Below, in pieces: positions 18,601 through 28,703 of a DNA stretch of 64,000 nt. This stretch comes from CAWBRT01 sp963814745. GTDB taxonomy: Bacteria > Acidobacteriota > Terriglobia > Terriglobales > Acidobacteriaceae. The number at the start of each line of letters is the position of its first letter. Position 1 is the first letter of the stretch. The stretch covers positions 868,001 to 932,000 of the forward strand of contig CAWFEA010000004.1 in the NCBI GenBank assembly GCA_963814745.1, in the 5' to 3' direction. The notes beneath the pieces were generated by a model. That model ran no database searches, was not told the origin of the DNA, and worked only from the letters and a program-made list of their open reading frames with translations. The position numbers were made by a program, and so were the translations under genes.

Positions 18601-19453
18601 CCTCACGGGGATATAGCTTTGAGAAAAACTCCTCATCCGGTTGCGTCAGAGCAAGAACGACACACGACCGTGTACTCATGGGAACGGTGAAATTTCAGAG
18701 TTGCGCTTTTTGATTAGACCACGCATGAACTTCAGCTAAGAAATGAATTCTTTCAGTTAAGTAACAATCCTGTAAGAATTCTCTGGCGTTGGCGCCGAAG
18801 GCATGATTTGGGTTGGCGGCAACTGAGGCGAACACCTGATATGAATCGATCCGGAGTGCGGAGGAGACGAGTCGAGCAGCGGAAGAAACTTTCCCGCCCT
18901 TCGCCAAAAGCGGAGAGAAAGGCGGGACACCCGACAGAAAGACCATGGGCGGGCGACGTTTGTAGCCGATATTAAGATGAGCGACGGGGCCCCCAACGAG
19001 GCTCGGCTCGTTGGGGTGATTGCGGGCAGGCGGGTCGCGGCGAATCCGGCGGATCGAAAAAAATCGTGGCCGCGTCGCTTGCGCTCTGAACCCGGAAGCC
19101 GGAAACTCAATGAGCGGGAACGGCCCGTAGGAGCCGGTTTCGCCGGGCGGGCCGGCGAGCGAGTTGGAGGCCGCTGGCGGCGGAGGGGGAATCAAGCTTC
19201 ACACCCCCGGGAGCTTGTAAGTTACTTTGGTTTGGCGCGTTTCCAACCGTCTGCCTGGGGTTCGTTTAGAATTGACAAACAGCGCGGGCGCGGGGCGCAT
19301 CCCAAGTGACAGCAGAATTGCCGACAACCGAACGATGTCCGCGAGCGCAGTCAAGGAGCAGAGTTAGAGAAGTTCGCGGTTGCTGATCGCGCGGAATTCA
19401 GGTTCCGCAAAGTCGATCCGGCGGAATGACAACTGGAACTTTAAACCACACGA
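18601..19453. other. Long intergenic region upstream of glgP
   Basis: Apart from one hairpin at 18986-19021 (GGGGCCCCC, AACGAG, loop, CTCGTT, GGGGTGATTG), these ~850 bases hold no gene that I can support. The open frames seen in it have no recognisable motif and no ribosome site. Confidence 0.6.
18986..19021 (+). repeat. Palindrome, GGGGxCCCC...GGGGTGATTG frame
   Basis: CCCCAACGAG pairs perfectly with CTCGTTGGGG around a six-base loop, giving a ten-bp stem. The flanks match those of the copies at 9212, 18481 and 54602, but the arm sequence differs. Confidence 0.7.
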
Positions 19454-22000
19454 ATGAACCATGATTTAGAAAGCCAGAGCCGGGCCGCCGAGATCCTGCG
19501 GCAGGCAATTTCGCGGCACGTGCGGCGCACGCTGGTCAGGCGTGAGGAAGAGTTGACGACCAGCGAGTTCGTGACGCCGGTGGCGCTGGCGGTGCGCGAC
19601 CAGCTCGTCAACCGCATGCTGCAGACCGAGTCCCGCTATCGCGCGGCCGGCGCCAAGCGGCTCTACTACTTGTCGATGGAATTCCTTATGGGCAGGGTGC
19701 TGGGCGACACCCTGTGCAATCTGCGTCTGACGGAGACCGCGCACCAGGCCCTGAGCGCGATGGGAGAAGATCTGGACAAGGTGTTGGAAACCGAGGCGGA
19801 CGCCGGACTGGGCAACGGCGGACTGGGGCGGCTGGCCGCATGTTTTCTGGAGTCGATGGCGACCATGGGCATGCCGGGCTATGGTTACGGCATCGATTAC
19901 GAGTATGGCTTGTTCAAGCAGGAGATCGTGAACGGATTTCAGCGGGAGAAGCCCGACCGCTGGAAGGCGAACGGGACGCCGCTCGAGATTCCGCGTCCCG
20001 AGCAGGCGATTGTGATTCCGCTCTACGGGCGGGTGGAGAACCTGCGCAACGCGGAGGAAAACTACCGGCAGAACTGGACCGACTACAAGATCGTGCTGGG
20101 CGTTCCCAACGACATGCCGGTGGCCGGATACAACGGCGAGACGGTGAACTTTTTGCGCCTGTTCAGCGCCCGGGCGTCGGAAGATTTCGATATCGAAATT
20201 TTCAATCGCGGCGACTACATCAGGGCGGTGGAGCAGAAGATCGGCACGGAGAATATTTCGCGGCTGCTGTATCCGTCCGACTCGGTGGTGGCGGGCCGCG
20301 AGTTGCGGCTGGTGCAGGAGTATTTCCTGGTGGCTTGCGCGGTCCGCGACATCGTGCGGCGATACCTGGACGAGTACGAAAGCTTCGATCAGTTCGCGGA
20401 TAAAGTTGCCATCCAGATGAACGACACCCACCCGGCACTGGCCGTGGCCGAGTTGATGCGGGTGTTTATCGACGATCACGGAATGGAGTGGGAGCCGGCC
20501 TGGAAGATGACGCGCAAGGTGCTGGCCTACACCAACCACACGCTGCTGCCGGAGGCGCTGGAGAGATGGAGCCTGTCGCTGCTGGAGCGGGTGCTGCCGC
20601 GGCACATGCAGATTATTTTCGGCATCAATCACCGCTTTCTGCGCGCGCTCTCGACCCTGAGCTGGATCGACGGCGAACAGGTGCGGAAGATGTCGATCAT
20701 TGAAGAGGGTTTCGAGAAACAGGTTCGCATGTCGCACCTGGCGATTGTCGGCTCGCACGCGGTGAACGGGGTTTCGGCCCTGCACAGCCAACTGCTGCGC
20801 ACCACCCTGGTGCCGGAATTCGCGCAGCTATGGCCGGAAAAGTTCAGCAACAAGACCAATGGCGTGGCGCCGCGGCGCTGGCTGCTGAAGGCCAACCCGC
20901 AACTCTCGCGCCTGCTGTGCGAAACCATCGGCGAGGAGTGGATCACCGACCTGGAAGAGCTGAGAAAGCTCGAGCAATACGCGGACCAGCCCGAATTCCA
21001 GCAGCGCTTTGCCGAGGTCAAGTACAACAACAAGGTGAGGCTCAGTAAAGTGATTGAGGAAGATGCGGGCGTGCTCGTCGATCCGGCCTCGATGTTCGAC
21101 GTGCAGATCAAGCGCATCCACGAATACAAGCGGCAACTGCTGAACGTGCTGCGGATCGTCGGCGACTACCTGCGGATCGTCGAAGACGGCCAGGACATCG
21201 CGGTGCCGCGCACGATGATCTTCGCCGGAAAAGCGGCGCCCGGCTACTGGGCGGCCAAGCAGATCATCAAACTCGTCCACAACGTCGCCGACGTGGTGAA
21301 CCGCGACCCGCGGGTGAAAGACCGGCTGAAGATTGCGTTCATACCGGATTACAGGGTTTCGCTGGCGGAGGTGATCATTCCCGCCGCTGATCTCAGCGAG
21401 CAGATTTCGACCGCCGGCATGGAGGCCTCGGGCACCGGCAATATGAAGCTGATGATGAACGGCGCGCTGACGGTGGCGACCTACGACGGGGCCAATGTCG
21501 AGATGATGGAAGAAGTTGGAGCGGAGAATATTTACATCTTCGGGCTGCGCGCGGAAGAGATCCAGATGATGAGGCAGAGAGGGGTTTACAGTCCGCGGGC
21601 GATTTACGAGAGCGACCCCAAGGTAAAGCGGATTCTGGACTGCTTCCTCCACGACCGCTTCTCGCCCCAGGAGCCCGGGCTGTTCCGCTGGATCTTCGAC
21701 GAGCTGATCAATCGCGGAGACCGTTTTTTCCACGTTGCCGACCTGCCGGCTTACATGGCGATCAACCAGAGCATCGACGAGGAATTCCTGAATCGGGCGC
21801 TGTGGACGCGCAAGGCGATCCTGAACACGGCGCGCTCGGCGAAGTTCAGCAGTGACCGCACCGTCCAGGAATATGCCGCCGAGATCTGGGACTTGAAGAG
21901 TTTTCCGCCGGATTGGGTGTCTTTTCCCCTGCCGCAGTTGTATGACGAAGGAGAGTGCGGGGGGACGATCCTGCCCGACTCGGGAGCAATTTCAGAGTAG
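19454..22000 (+). CDS. glgP: Glycogen/starch/alpha-glucan phosphorylase
   Basis: This enzyme releases glucose-1-phosphate from glycogen or maltodextrin. The 848-residue protein is a full-length GT35 member. The PLP lysine is in EASGTGNMKLMMNGALTVAT, the glycine-rich N-terminal region is GLGNGGLGRLAACFLESMAT, and the C-terminal segment FDVQIKRIHEYKRQLLN is characteristic. There is no glycogen operon around it, so it stands as a single transcription unit. The region before ATG 19454 shows no strong ribosome site. Confidence 0.96.
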   Translation: MNHDLESQSRAAEILRQAISRHVRRTLVRREEELTTSEFVTPVALAVRDQLVNRMLQTESRYRAAGAKRLYYLSMEFLMGRVLGDTLCNLRLTETAHQALSAMGEDLDKVLETEADAGLGNGGLGRLAACFLESMATMGMPGYGYGIDYEYGLFKQEIVNGFQREKPDRWKANGTPLEIPRPEQAIVIPLYGRVENLRNAEENYRQNWTDYKIVLGVPNDMPVAGYNGETVNFLRLFSARASEDFDIEIFNRGDYIRAVEQKIGTENISRLLYPSDSVVAGRELRLVQEYFLVACAVRDIVRRYLDEYESFDQFADKVAIQMNDTHPALAVAELMRVFIDDHGMEWEPAWKMTRKVLAYTNHTLLPEALERWSLSLLERVLPRHMQIIFGINHRFLRALSTLSWIDGEQVRKMSIIEEGFEKQVRMSHLAIVGSHAVNGVSALHSQLLRTTLVPEFAQLWPEKFSNKTNGVAPRRWLLKANPQLSRLLCETIGEEWITDLEELRKLEQYADQPEFQQRFAEVKYNNKVRLSKVIEEDAGVLVDPASMFDVQIKRIHEYKRQLLNVLRIVGDYLRIVEDGQDIAVPRTMIFAGKAAPGYWAAKQIIKLVHNVADVVNRDPRVKDRLKIAFIPDYRVSLAEVIIPAADLSEQISTAGMEASGTGNMKLMMNGALTVATYDGANVEMMEEVGAENIYIFGLRAEEIQMMRQRGVYSPRAIYESDPKVKRILDCFLHDRFSPQEPGLFRWIFDELINRGDRFFHVADLPAYMAINQSIDEEFLNRALWTRKAILNTARSAKFSSDRTVQEYAAEIWDLKSFPPDWVSFPLPQLYDEGECGGTILPDSGAISE

Positions 22001-22387
22001 GCGCAAGCGGACACCGCGCGTTACGTTTCCAGCGGCAACGCTCGGCGAACGCCGGCCATCACTGCCTGCGCCATAGGGCCCCGGCCAGGATTCTCTCGGG
22101 ACTTTCCCGGATCTTTTTTCTAGATGATTTCCCGGATGAAGTCCGGCTGCTTCCGCGGCAAGCTCTGCCGGACTCCCCACACTCCGGTTCTTGCAAGCCG
22201 GAGCAGCCCGTCGTAATGCTCGGTCGGCACGTCCCGTACAGGTACTCATGGCTGCCGGTGGTACCACCGACGTAACTTCCCGCCGTTCCAGAGTTGTTGC
22301 TATGCTGCAAGCTGCCTCCTCTGTTGACTGCTGATTTCACGCAAGCAAGCCGATGGTGGCGTTTGGATGCAATCGAGGTGTTCGAGT
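22001..22387. other. Intergenic region, glgP to SBBP protein
   Basis: A short hairpin, CTCCGG/CCGGAG around TTCTTGCAAG, lies near 22183-22204. No gene, clear promoter or riboswitch could be supported in these 387 bases. Confidence 0.4.
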
Positions 22388-25300
22388 ATGAAGCTAAAGC
22401 TTGGTGTTGCTTTGTTGGCACTTGTCACGGCCGTAATCCCGTCATCGCTATCCGCCGAAAATGTTCAGGCGCAGGCCGCTGCCAAACGCGATGCCGCGCG
22501 GACCTACGCGAATTTGCCGTTGCACTTCGAACCGGCAGTCGAGCAGGGACGCTTCTTGGCCCGCAGCGGGAAGTATTCGGTGCTGATTGCGGCCGGCGAG
22601 TCCGTCATTGCGATCAGTGACGGCATAGCCGGCTCCACGCGGATTCTACGTTTCGGGTTCGAGCACGCGAACTCCGCGGCGCAGATCGAGGGGATCGAGC
22701 CGCTGCCGGGAGTTACGAATTACTACGTTGGCCAGGATAAGAACAAGTGGCGGCTGGGGGTGCGGAACTTCGCCAAGCTGCGCACTCAAGACGCGTATCC
22801 GGGCGTAGACGTGGTCTATTACGGCGACAATCGCCATATGGAATTCGATTTTGTGGTGGCGCCGATGGCGAACCCCAACGCGATCGCGCTGACGCTCTCC
22901 GGCATGGATAAGCTCTACGTTGACGCCGACGGCGATCTGGTGGCCGAAGTCGGCGACCTGCCGATTCACTTCGCCAAGCCATATGCCTATCAGAAAGTGG
23001 ACGGCCTCGCCCGCAGAGTGAGCGTGGAATACACCCTGACGGCTCCGGACCGGGCTGAGCTGAAGCTCGGCGATTACGACAAGAACCTGGCCTTGGTGAT
23101 CGATCCGAGTCTGTCTTACTCAACCTATCTGGGCGGCTCGCAGGCCGACACCGCGAATGGCATCGCGGTGGACGCATCGGGCTACGCTTATGTTACGGGG
23201 CAGACATGTTCGCTTGGTTTAGATACGCCCGATCCCGTGCCGTTTCCGGGCGTGGCTGCCGGGGCCTTCAGGGGAGTTTTGGGAGCCTGTGACGCTTACG
23301 TCACCAAGCTGAGCAACGACAACACCGGTACGGTTCTATACACAACTATCCTCGCGGGGCAGGCGCCGTACCCCTTGAATGGCTTTGCGGTCGGCAACGG
23401 CATCACCCTGGATAATTTGTCGCTCAATCCGGCACCAGTGGGCCCCGGAACGACGCCTTACTCACCCGCGCGCCCCAACATCTACGTGGTCGGCACCACG
23501 AGCTTCAGAGATTTTCCGATCATTGGGTATACCGCCCCCGCTCCCACCATCACGATCAGCGGTCAGACCGCTCCCGCTACCAGCAGCATGCCAACCCAAT
23601 ATAACGGTGGTGATAGCGACGTCTTCATCGCCATTCTGGATTCAAGCGACGGCAGCCTGGTCCGCACCAACTACCTTGGCGGAAATCTCGCCGACACAGG
23701 TTACGGCATTGCCGTGGACCCGCAGCAAAACGTGATTGTTTCCGGTTCTACCAATTCGTTCAACTTTCCCGCGTATAACGGATTCGAGCCGATCACGGAA
23801 AGCTATGTAGGGTTTATCACCAAGTTGGACTTCGGACTTCACATTGCGCAACCGATCCTTCCCGGCTCCTCGCCAATGACCCCGAGGTGGCCGTCGTCAT
23901 CCGATCAGTTAGCTGCCTGTCCGATCGGCGAACCTTGCCCGCCTTCGCCCGATCCTACGCAAGCTTATTTCTTTTTCTCCGCGGTATATGGAGGACAGTT
24001 GGTGGCGCCACCGGCCACATGGCCCACTGCCGGCGGCACCTACCCCGCCATCCCCAGCACGGTGCCCCCCGGCTACGTTTACACTGAGGTTCCTCCCTAT
24101 GCGATTACGGTCGGCACCCCAAGCCTCGTGAACCAGCCTTTTGCTTGCTCCGGAAGCATTGCCCCTCAAGTGCTGGTTGCCTTGAGCGCGGGTCCGCCGA
24201 TCAGTGGTACCTGGACCCCGCAAACAGCCCAGGGGTTGGATTGGTTGCCGATCTGCCAAAGTATTAAACCCGGAGCTACGGTGGCGGATTTGGGCGGGTT
24301 TAACTGGTTGATTATTGGACCATCCGGTATAGCACCTATATACGCCACGACGGAAGCTTATGGCGTCGCGCTGGACCCCGGCGGCGACGTATTCGCGGTG
24401 GGCGGCTTCAGCACGACTGAACTGGAACCTTCGCTACCCGGACCCACGTACAGCGCGGGGAGCTACGACTGGCTGCCGCAGGCGGATACGCACTATTTGG
24501 GCTCAGGCGCCTGGATCATCAAGCTTCTCGGGCCGGACTCATATACCGGCTCCCGAGACTCAGGCACGCCCGTCTATGTGATTGCCTTGGAAACAACCCC
24601 AACCTCCGATGGTGGCGCAGGCGTTGCCCAGAACGTGGATGCGGCCAGAGGAGTTGCAGTCGATGGCAGTGGCCGCGCTTACGTGGTTGGGACTGCAACC
24701 GGAACCGTTTATCCGCAAAGTACGCCGGCCAGGAGTGTTGCCGGCGGCTGGGATGCATTTGTTCTCAGGGTGAATACAGCCGGTTCCGGGATCGATTACA
24801 GCCGCTACCTCGGCGGATCGAAAAACGATCAAGGCCTGGCCGTGGCGGTGGACGCCGGGGGATGGGCGTATGTCGCCGGGAGCACGGAGTCAACTGATAT
24901 TCCGGTCATCAATGCGGTCATCGATGGGGCCGGGAACACGCTAAATCAACTCAGGGGTACGCAGAACGCTTTCCTGGCCAAGATTACTCCGGACGGGACG
25001 GCGGCAATCATGTCTGCCTACCTGGGCGGCTCCGGCATCGACCAAGCTAATGCTATCGCTCTTAGCCCGTCCGAAAACGGCGATTTTTACGTGGCGGGTA
25101 CGACCACTTCCTCGAATTTCCCGATCGTCCCGCTGGTTGCCTCCGGAAGTACCCCCGTGCCCGGCAAAAGCGCTAACGCCGGCAACGGTGATGCCTTCAT
25201 AAGCATGGTCTCGGGGGCAAGCTTCCCGCTCGCCGCAGTCTCGCCAACCAGCCTGCTTTTCGCCAATGTGGCGGTGAACTCGTCATCGGCATCGACCACG

Positions 25301-26437
25301 CCTCCCACGAATTTAACCGTAACCCTGCAGAACACGGGACAGGCCACGCTCCACCTCGTGTCTCCCGGCATCACCATTACCGGCGATTTCTACGTGGCGC
25401 AGAACAATTGCGGCAATCCGCCTAACGCCACGCTTGGGGTGGGCGCCAGTTGCACAATCGTCGTCGCTTTCACGCCGACGGCGGTTGGTACGCGCTCGGG
25501 CACATTGAGCATCACCGACGACTCGACGAACACGCCCCAGACCGTGGAGCTTCAAGGCACCGGAGTGCCGGTGGCAAACTCGATCTCGCCGACATCGGAA
25601 GCGCTTACGTTTCCCAGCACAGACCTGGGGTCGAGCAGCGCGGCGCAAACAGTTACCATAACCAACACCGACCCGTCGCAAACGCTAATATTCAGCAGCA
25701 TCCTTGCCTGTTCGTCATCGGTGTGCACGGGCGCCACTGATTTCAGCGTGAGCTCGAATAGCTGTACGGCGAATCTGACACCGGGGCAATACTGTGCAGT
25801 CGGGGTGACCTTTACGCCGACGGTTGCAGGGGCGCGCACTGGGATACTGATCATCAACGGCAATGGCGCTTCCTTTCCGGCAACGATTACTTTGACGGGC
25901 ACCGGCAACGGCACGTCGGGAGGCGGCAGCAGTACCAGCCCCACTTTTACCTTGACGCCACCGACCGCGACCATGGCGATTACTGCCGGCACGCCAACGC
26001 CGGTCTCCGTCGTCTTGACCGCGGTCAACGGGTTTAGCCAGAACGTAACCCTGACTTGTAAGGGAGCGGGCGGCGCGTCGTGCTCGCCGGGAACGGTTAC
26101 GACTTTCGTTAACGCAAATGCGGCGCCCACAATTACATTCACCGTGAGTGTGGGCGGAGGATCAGGGATAAACGTCACCGAATTGATGAGGCCGGGACGC
26201 CTATTGGCGTGCTTGCTGCCATTCGGAACCATCGGTCTGGTTCTTGCCGGCCGGCGCAAACGCTGGCTGCTACTGCTGGGGTTGGCCCTGTGCCTGGCCC
26301 TGGGTATGGCCGCGTGCGGCGGCGGCGGTTCAAGTTCGAGCAGCACTGCGCCGCCTCAAGTAACGGTCACGGCTACGCCACAGGATGGAACAACACCAGC
26401 GCAGTCGGTTACCTATTATCTGAATACGACGTCATAA
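22388..26437 (+). CDS. Large SBBP-repeat / choice-of-anchor-D secreted protein
   Basis: A signal peptide (KLGVALLALVTAVIPSSLSA) leads into the N-terminal domain typical of SBBP proteins (HMEFDFVVAPMANPNAIAL). At least four SBBP repeats follow, for example YLGGSQADTANGIAVDASG and YLGGSKNDQGLAVAVDAGG. Next come choice-of-anchor-D/Ig-like domains (FPSTDLGSSSAAQTVTITNT). Near the C-terminus is a hydrophobic anchor (LLACLLPFGTIGLVLAGRRK) and a second one ending ALGMAACGGGG, followed by a Ser/Thr-rich tail. It is probably a cell-surface or secreted beta-propeller protein of unknown ligand. ATG 22388 is preferred over 22367 because the signal peptide starts there. Confidence 0.88.
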   Translation: MKLKLGVALLALVTAVIPSSLSAENVQAQAAAKRDAARTYANLPLHFEPAVEQGRFLARSGKYSVLIAAGESVIAISDGIAGSTRILRFGFEHANSAAQIEGIEPLPGVTNYYVGQDKNKWRLGVRNFAKLRTQDAYPGVDVVYYGDNRHMEFDFVVAPMANPNAIALTLSGMDKLYVDADGDLVAEVGDLPIHFAKPYAYQKVDGLARRVSVEYTLTAPDRAELKLGDYDKNLALVIDPSLSYSTYLGGSQADTANGIAVDASGYAYVTGQTCSLGLDTPDPVPFPGVAAGAFRGVLGACDAYVTKLSNDNTGTVLYTTILAGQAPYPLNGFAVGNGITLDNLSLNPAPVGPGTTPYSPARPNIYVVGTTSFRDFPIIGYTAPAPTITISGQTAPATSSMPTQYNGGDSDVFIAILDSSDGSLVRTNYLGGNLADTGYGIAVDPQQNVIVSGSTNSFNFPAYNGFEPITESYVGFITKLDFGLHIAQPILPGSSPMTPRWPSSSDQLAACPIGEPCPPSPDPTQAYFFFSAVYGGQLVAPPATWPTAGGTYPAIPSTVPPGYVYTEVPPYAITVGTPSLVNQPFACSGSIAPQVLVALSAGPPISGTWTPQTAQGLDWLPICQSIKPGATVADLGGFNWLIIGPSGIAPIYATTEAYGVALDPGGDVFAVGGFSTTELEPSLPGPTYSAGSYDWLPQADTHYLGSGAWIIKLLGPDSYTGSRDSGTPVYVIALETTPTSDGGAGVAQNVDAARGVAVDGSGRAYVVGTATGTVYPQSTPARSVAGGWDAFVLRVNTAGSGIDYSRYLGGSKNDQGLAVAVDAGGWAYVAGSTESTDIPVINAVIDGAGNTLNQLRGTQNAFLAKITPDGTAAIMSAYLGGSGIDQANAIALSPSENGDFYVAGTTTSSNFPIVPLVASGSTPVPGKSANAGNGDAFISMVSGASFPLAAVSPTSLLFANVAVNSSSASTTPPTNLTVTLQNTGQATLHLVSPGITITGDFYVAQNNCGNPPNATLGVGASCTIVVAFTPTAVGTRSGTLSITDDSTNTPQTVELQGTGVPVANSISPTSEALTFPSTDLGSSSAAQTVTITNTDPSQTLIFSSILACSSSVCTGATDFSVSSNSCTANLTPGQYCAVGVTFTPTVAGARTGILIINGNGASFPATITLTGTGNGTSGGGSSTSPTFTLTPPTATMAITAGTPTPVSVVLTAVNGFSQNVTLTCKGAGGASCSPGTVTTFVNANAAPTITFTVSVGGGSGINVTELMRPGRLLACLLPFGTIGLVLAGRRKRWLLLLGLALCLALGMAACGGGGSSSSSTAPPQVTVTATPQDGTTPAQSVTYYLNTTS

Positions 26438-26468
26438 GGGCTTGCGACAAGCAAGCTACTCGATTAAT

Positions 26469-26510
26469 CGGGGCGCACGGAGGATCATCCGAGCGCCCCG
26501 AAACTTTTAT
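26469..26510 (+). terminator. Rho-independent terminator after the SBBP gene
   Basis: CGGGGCGC (26469-26476) pairs with GCGCCCCG (26493-26500), with GGA/TCC pairs inside, and AAACTTTTAT follows. It lies 31 bases after the stop codon. Confidence 0.75.
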
Positions 26511-26580
26511 GTAGCCCATCTGTGAAGTACCATCCCGAGGCGGAGCGGCCAACGCCGTGTGAGAAAGGCGAGAGAAAATT

Positions 26581-26674
26581 CCCACATCTGCCAAAAACCG
26601 GCAGATATGGGGCACCATCCACCGTCCTCTATAACAAAAGCAGATCCTTCGCTTTGCTCAGGATGATACATCGT
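26581..26674 (+). repeat. Palindromic repeat plus GCAGATCCTTCG repeat
   Basis: CCCACATCTGCC (26581-26592) pairs with GGCAGATATGGG (26600-26611) and is followed by GCACC, a member of the CCCCA...TGGGSCACC family. At 26636-26674 follows an AGCAGATCCTTCG...CAGGATGATA unit, the same family as at 9801 and inside the 63.8-kb MITE. No gene is seen in this gap. Confidence 0.75.
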
Positions 26675-26710
26675 CAGACGTGCCGCAGATACACTCAATC
26701 CTGAACTGCG

Positions 26711-27763
26711 CTAGCGACGCGCGAACAGGATGGTTCCGTTGCGTTCGATCCTGGACGCGTTGCCCTGGACGACCAGATGGTGCAGGTGAGCAATCGCTTC
26801 GCCAATGGCGAAGCCGATTTCGTGGCCGTTGAGGCCGTCGCCAAACAGCTCCGGCAGCAGGTCGGCAGCCGTCAGAGGAGTGCGGTGCAGGGTGGCCGCG
26901 ATCTTCGCCAGCCTTTCATGGTGATGAACTTCGATCTCTCGAATGCGGGCGTGCAGCCCGAAGAAAGGCCGGTGATGCGACGGCAAGACAGCCACCTCTC
27001 CGCAGAGCTGCCGCAGACGGCGATTGCAGGCGAGGAACAGGGTGAGGGGCTCGGCTTCGGGCCGGTCGCCAAAGACGCTGACGTTGGGGGTGATTTTGGG
27101 TAGCACCTGGTCTCCGGAGATGAGCAGACGGCGCTCCGGCGAGTGCAGCAGCGCCTGCGCCGGCGCGTGTCCCTGGGCGACGATCACTCGCCAGGCGACA
27201 TCGCCGATGGAGAGCGAGGCTCCATCTTCGATAGGATTCCACTCGTCCGGGAACGACCGGAAATGCTGGCGATGACGGCTCCAATGCTGATTGATGTTGT
27301 CGGCCGCGGCCGCCGACAAGCCGTGGCGGCGCCAGAAGGCGATGCGGAGGGCCGACGCCTGCGCCCACTCGGGGCCCAGCAGCGTGAGCGCCCGATCGCG
27401 CTCGGCGCCGGTGATGGTGGGAACGATTCCCCAACGCTCCGCGATCCAGCGGCAGTTGCCGGCGTGATCGGGATGATGGTGGGTGACAATCAGGCGAGTA
27501 ATGGGCCTTCCGCCCAGGGTGGCCGACCAGGCGGCTTCGATCTGCTCCCGCACTTCGGGCAGCGGGAAGCCGCAATCGATCATGGTCCAGCCGTTGCCGT
27601 CGCGCAGCAGCCACAAATTAACCGCATTCAAGCGGAAGGGAAGCGACGTCTTCAACCAATGGACGCCCGGCGCTATTTCAACGGTTTTCCCCGGCTCCGG
27701 GGGGACCGCGAAAGGGAAGCGCAGGCTTTCGCTATGGGCGGCGATGGATGGCGAGTCGCTCAA
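26711..27763 (-). CDS. MBL-fold metallo-hydrolase
   Basis: The metallo-beta-lactamase motif THHHPDHAGNC gives the zinc ligands, with further ligands in VIVAQGHAPAQALLHS and LLISGDQVLPKITP. The C-terminal helical part (SHHRPFFGLHARIREIEVHHHERL) resembles the group that acts on thioesters or lactones (LACTB2-like winged-helix tail). The TTG start at 27763 overlaps the TGA stop of ccmD (TTGA), so translation is probably coupled and the gene is the last cistron of the ccm operon. Whether it has a role in cytochrome maturation is unknown. Confidence 0.85.
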   Translation of the reverse strand: MSDSPSIAAHSESLRFPFAVPPEPGKTVEIAPGVHWLKTSLPFRLNAVNLWLLRDGNGWTMIDCGFPLPEVREQIEAAWSATLGGRPITRLIVTHHHPDHAGNCRWIAERWGIVPTITGAERDRALTLLGPEWAQASALRIAFWRRHGLSAAAADNINQHWSRHRQHFRSFPDEWNPIEDGASLSIGDVAWRVIVAQGHAPAQALLHSPERRLLISGDQVLPKITPNVSVFGDRPEAEPLTLFLACNRRLRQLCGEVAVLPSHHRPFFGLHARIREIEVHHHERLAKIAATLHRTPLTAADLLPELFGDGLNGHEIGFAIGEAIAHLHHLVVQGNASRIERNGTILFARR

Positions 27764-27879
27764 GGCTTCTCCAACTCTTTGCGCTCCTCGCGCAGGCGTT
27801 GGTAGCGGCCCCTGAGGTAGAGCAGATAGAGGCCGTGAATCGTCCAGGTAGCGATGTATGCCAGGCAGAGAAATTTCAT
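27760..27879 (-). CDS. ccmD: CcmD-like small heme-exporter subunit
   Basis: This 39-residue ORF is below usual size cut-offs. It reads KFLCLAYIATWTIHGLYLLY, one transmembrane helix, then a basic/acidic tail (LRGRYQRLREERKELEKP), which fits CcmD in length, topology and position. CcmD holds CcmC and CcmE together with the CcmAB exporter. Its ATG overlaps the ccmC stop (ATGA), and its stop overlaps the start of the MBL gene. Confidence 0.8.
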   Translation of the reverse strand: MKFLCLAYIATWTIHGLYLLYLRGRYQRLREERKELEKP

Positions 27880-28679
27880 CGTGGTTCGTTTCCTAACTTG
27901 AGCGCGGAATGAGACTCGGGCGATTCCCCGGCCCGGGTTGAGGCCGCAGCGTCCCCGGCAGGCGCACGGTTAGCGTTCCAGAGCCGCGGCATCGGCTCGA
28001 GGTTGCCGAGAGCGCGGTCGGCGTGGGCTGCTTCGAGAGCGTTCTCCGCCAGGGCCAGGCGGTATCGCAGCCGGACCAGCCAGAGCGCGAAGGCGAGAAA
28101 GCCCGCCAGATTCCAAAGCACGGCGATCCACATGCGCGGGTCAAGCCCGGAGCCTTCGCCGCCGGCGATGACCGGCTGCGGGTGCTGGGTGCGAAAGTAG
28201 CGGATCGAGAGATAGACGATGGGAACGTCGAGGAATCCGAAGATGCCCAGGGCCGCCGCCAGCACCTGCGTCTGCGCACCCGTGGCGAAGCGCCGCAGAA
28301 CAAGGTAGCTGACGTAGATGAGCCAGAGCACGAGCGTGCTGGTGAGCCGCGCATCCCATGTCCACCAGATGCCCCACACCGGACGCGCCCACAAGGGACC
28401 GGTCACCAGCACCACGGTGCAGAAAACCACACCCACTTCGGCGCTTGCCAGGGCCAGCGCGTCAGAGCGTTCGGTGCGCCGCACGAGATACCAGATGGAG
28501 GCCAGGAAATTGGCGAAGAACAACAGAAATGCCACCCAGGCGTGCGGCAGATGATAGTAGAAAATCCGCTGCACGTCTCCCATGGTGGCCTCCGTGGGAG
28601 CGGCGAACATGCCCTGATAAAAGCCATAGGAGAGCAGCGCAAGCGTAACGAAAGCGAAGAGCGTAGTGGAACGTTTCAT
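27876..28679 (-). CDS. ccmC: Heme ABC exporter / heme handling protein CcmC
   Basis: CcmC is a six-helix inner-membrane protein that presents heme to CcmE. The tryptophan-rich heme-contact motif is clear (WGIWWTWDARLTSTLVLWLI), and conserved His residues occur in YYHLPHAWVAF and in RTQHPQPV. The C-terminal ~45 residues are an extra polar tail (AGDAAASTRAGESPESH). It lies 24 bases after ccmB and overlaps ccmD by four bases. Confidence 0.93.
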   Translation of the reverse strand: MKRSTTLFAFVTLALLSYGFYQGMFAAPTEATMGDVQRIFYYHLPHAWVAFLLFFANFLASIWYLVRRTERSDALALASAEVGVVFCTVVLVTGPLWARPVWGIWWTWDARLTSTLVLWLIYVSYLVLRRFATGAQTQVLAAALGIFGFLDVPIVYLSIRYFRTQHPQPVIAGGEGSGLDPRMWIAVLWNLAGFLAFALWLVRLRYRLALAENALEAAHADRALGNLEPMPRLWNANRAPAGDAAASTRAGESPESHSALKLGNEPR

Positions 28680-28703
28680 CCGGCGTTAATCACCTTCAGG
28701 AAA

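Noticed and set aside
18280..18636. N-terminal extension of the TonB receptor frame up to 18636
   Set aside because: The extra 119 codons run through the 177-bp repeat element. AGGAG plus a signal peptide place the start at 18279.
18695..19195. 166-codon minus-strand ORF
   Set aside because: No ribosome site, no motif, low-complexity composition, and it overlaps a palindromic repeat.
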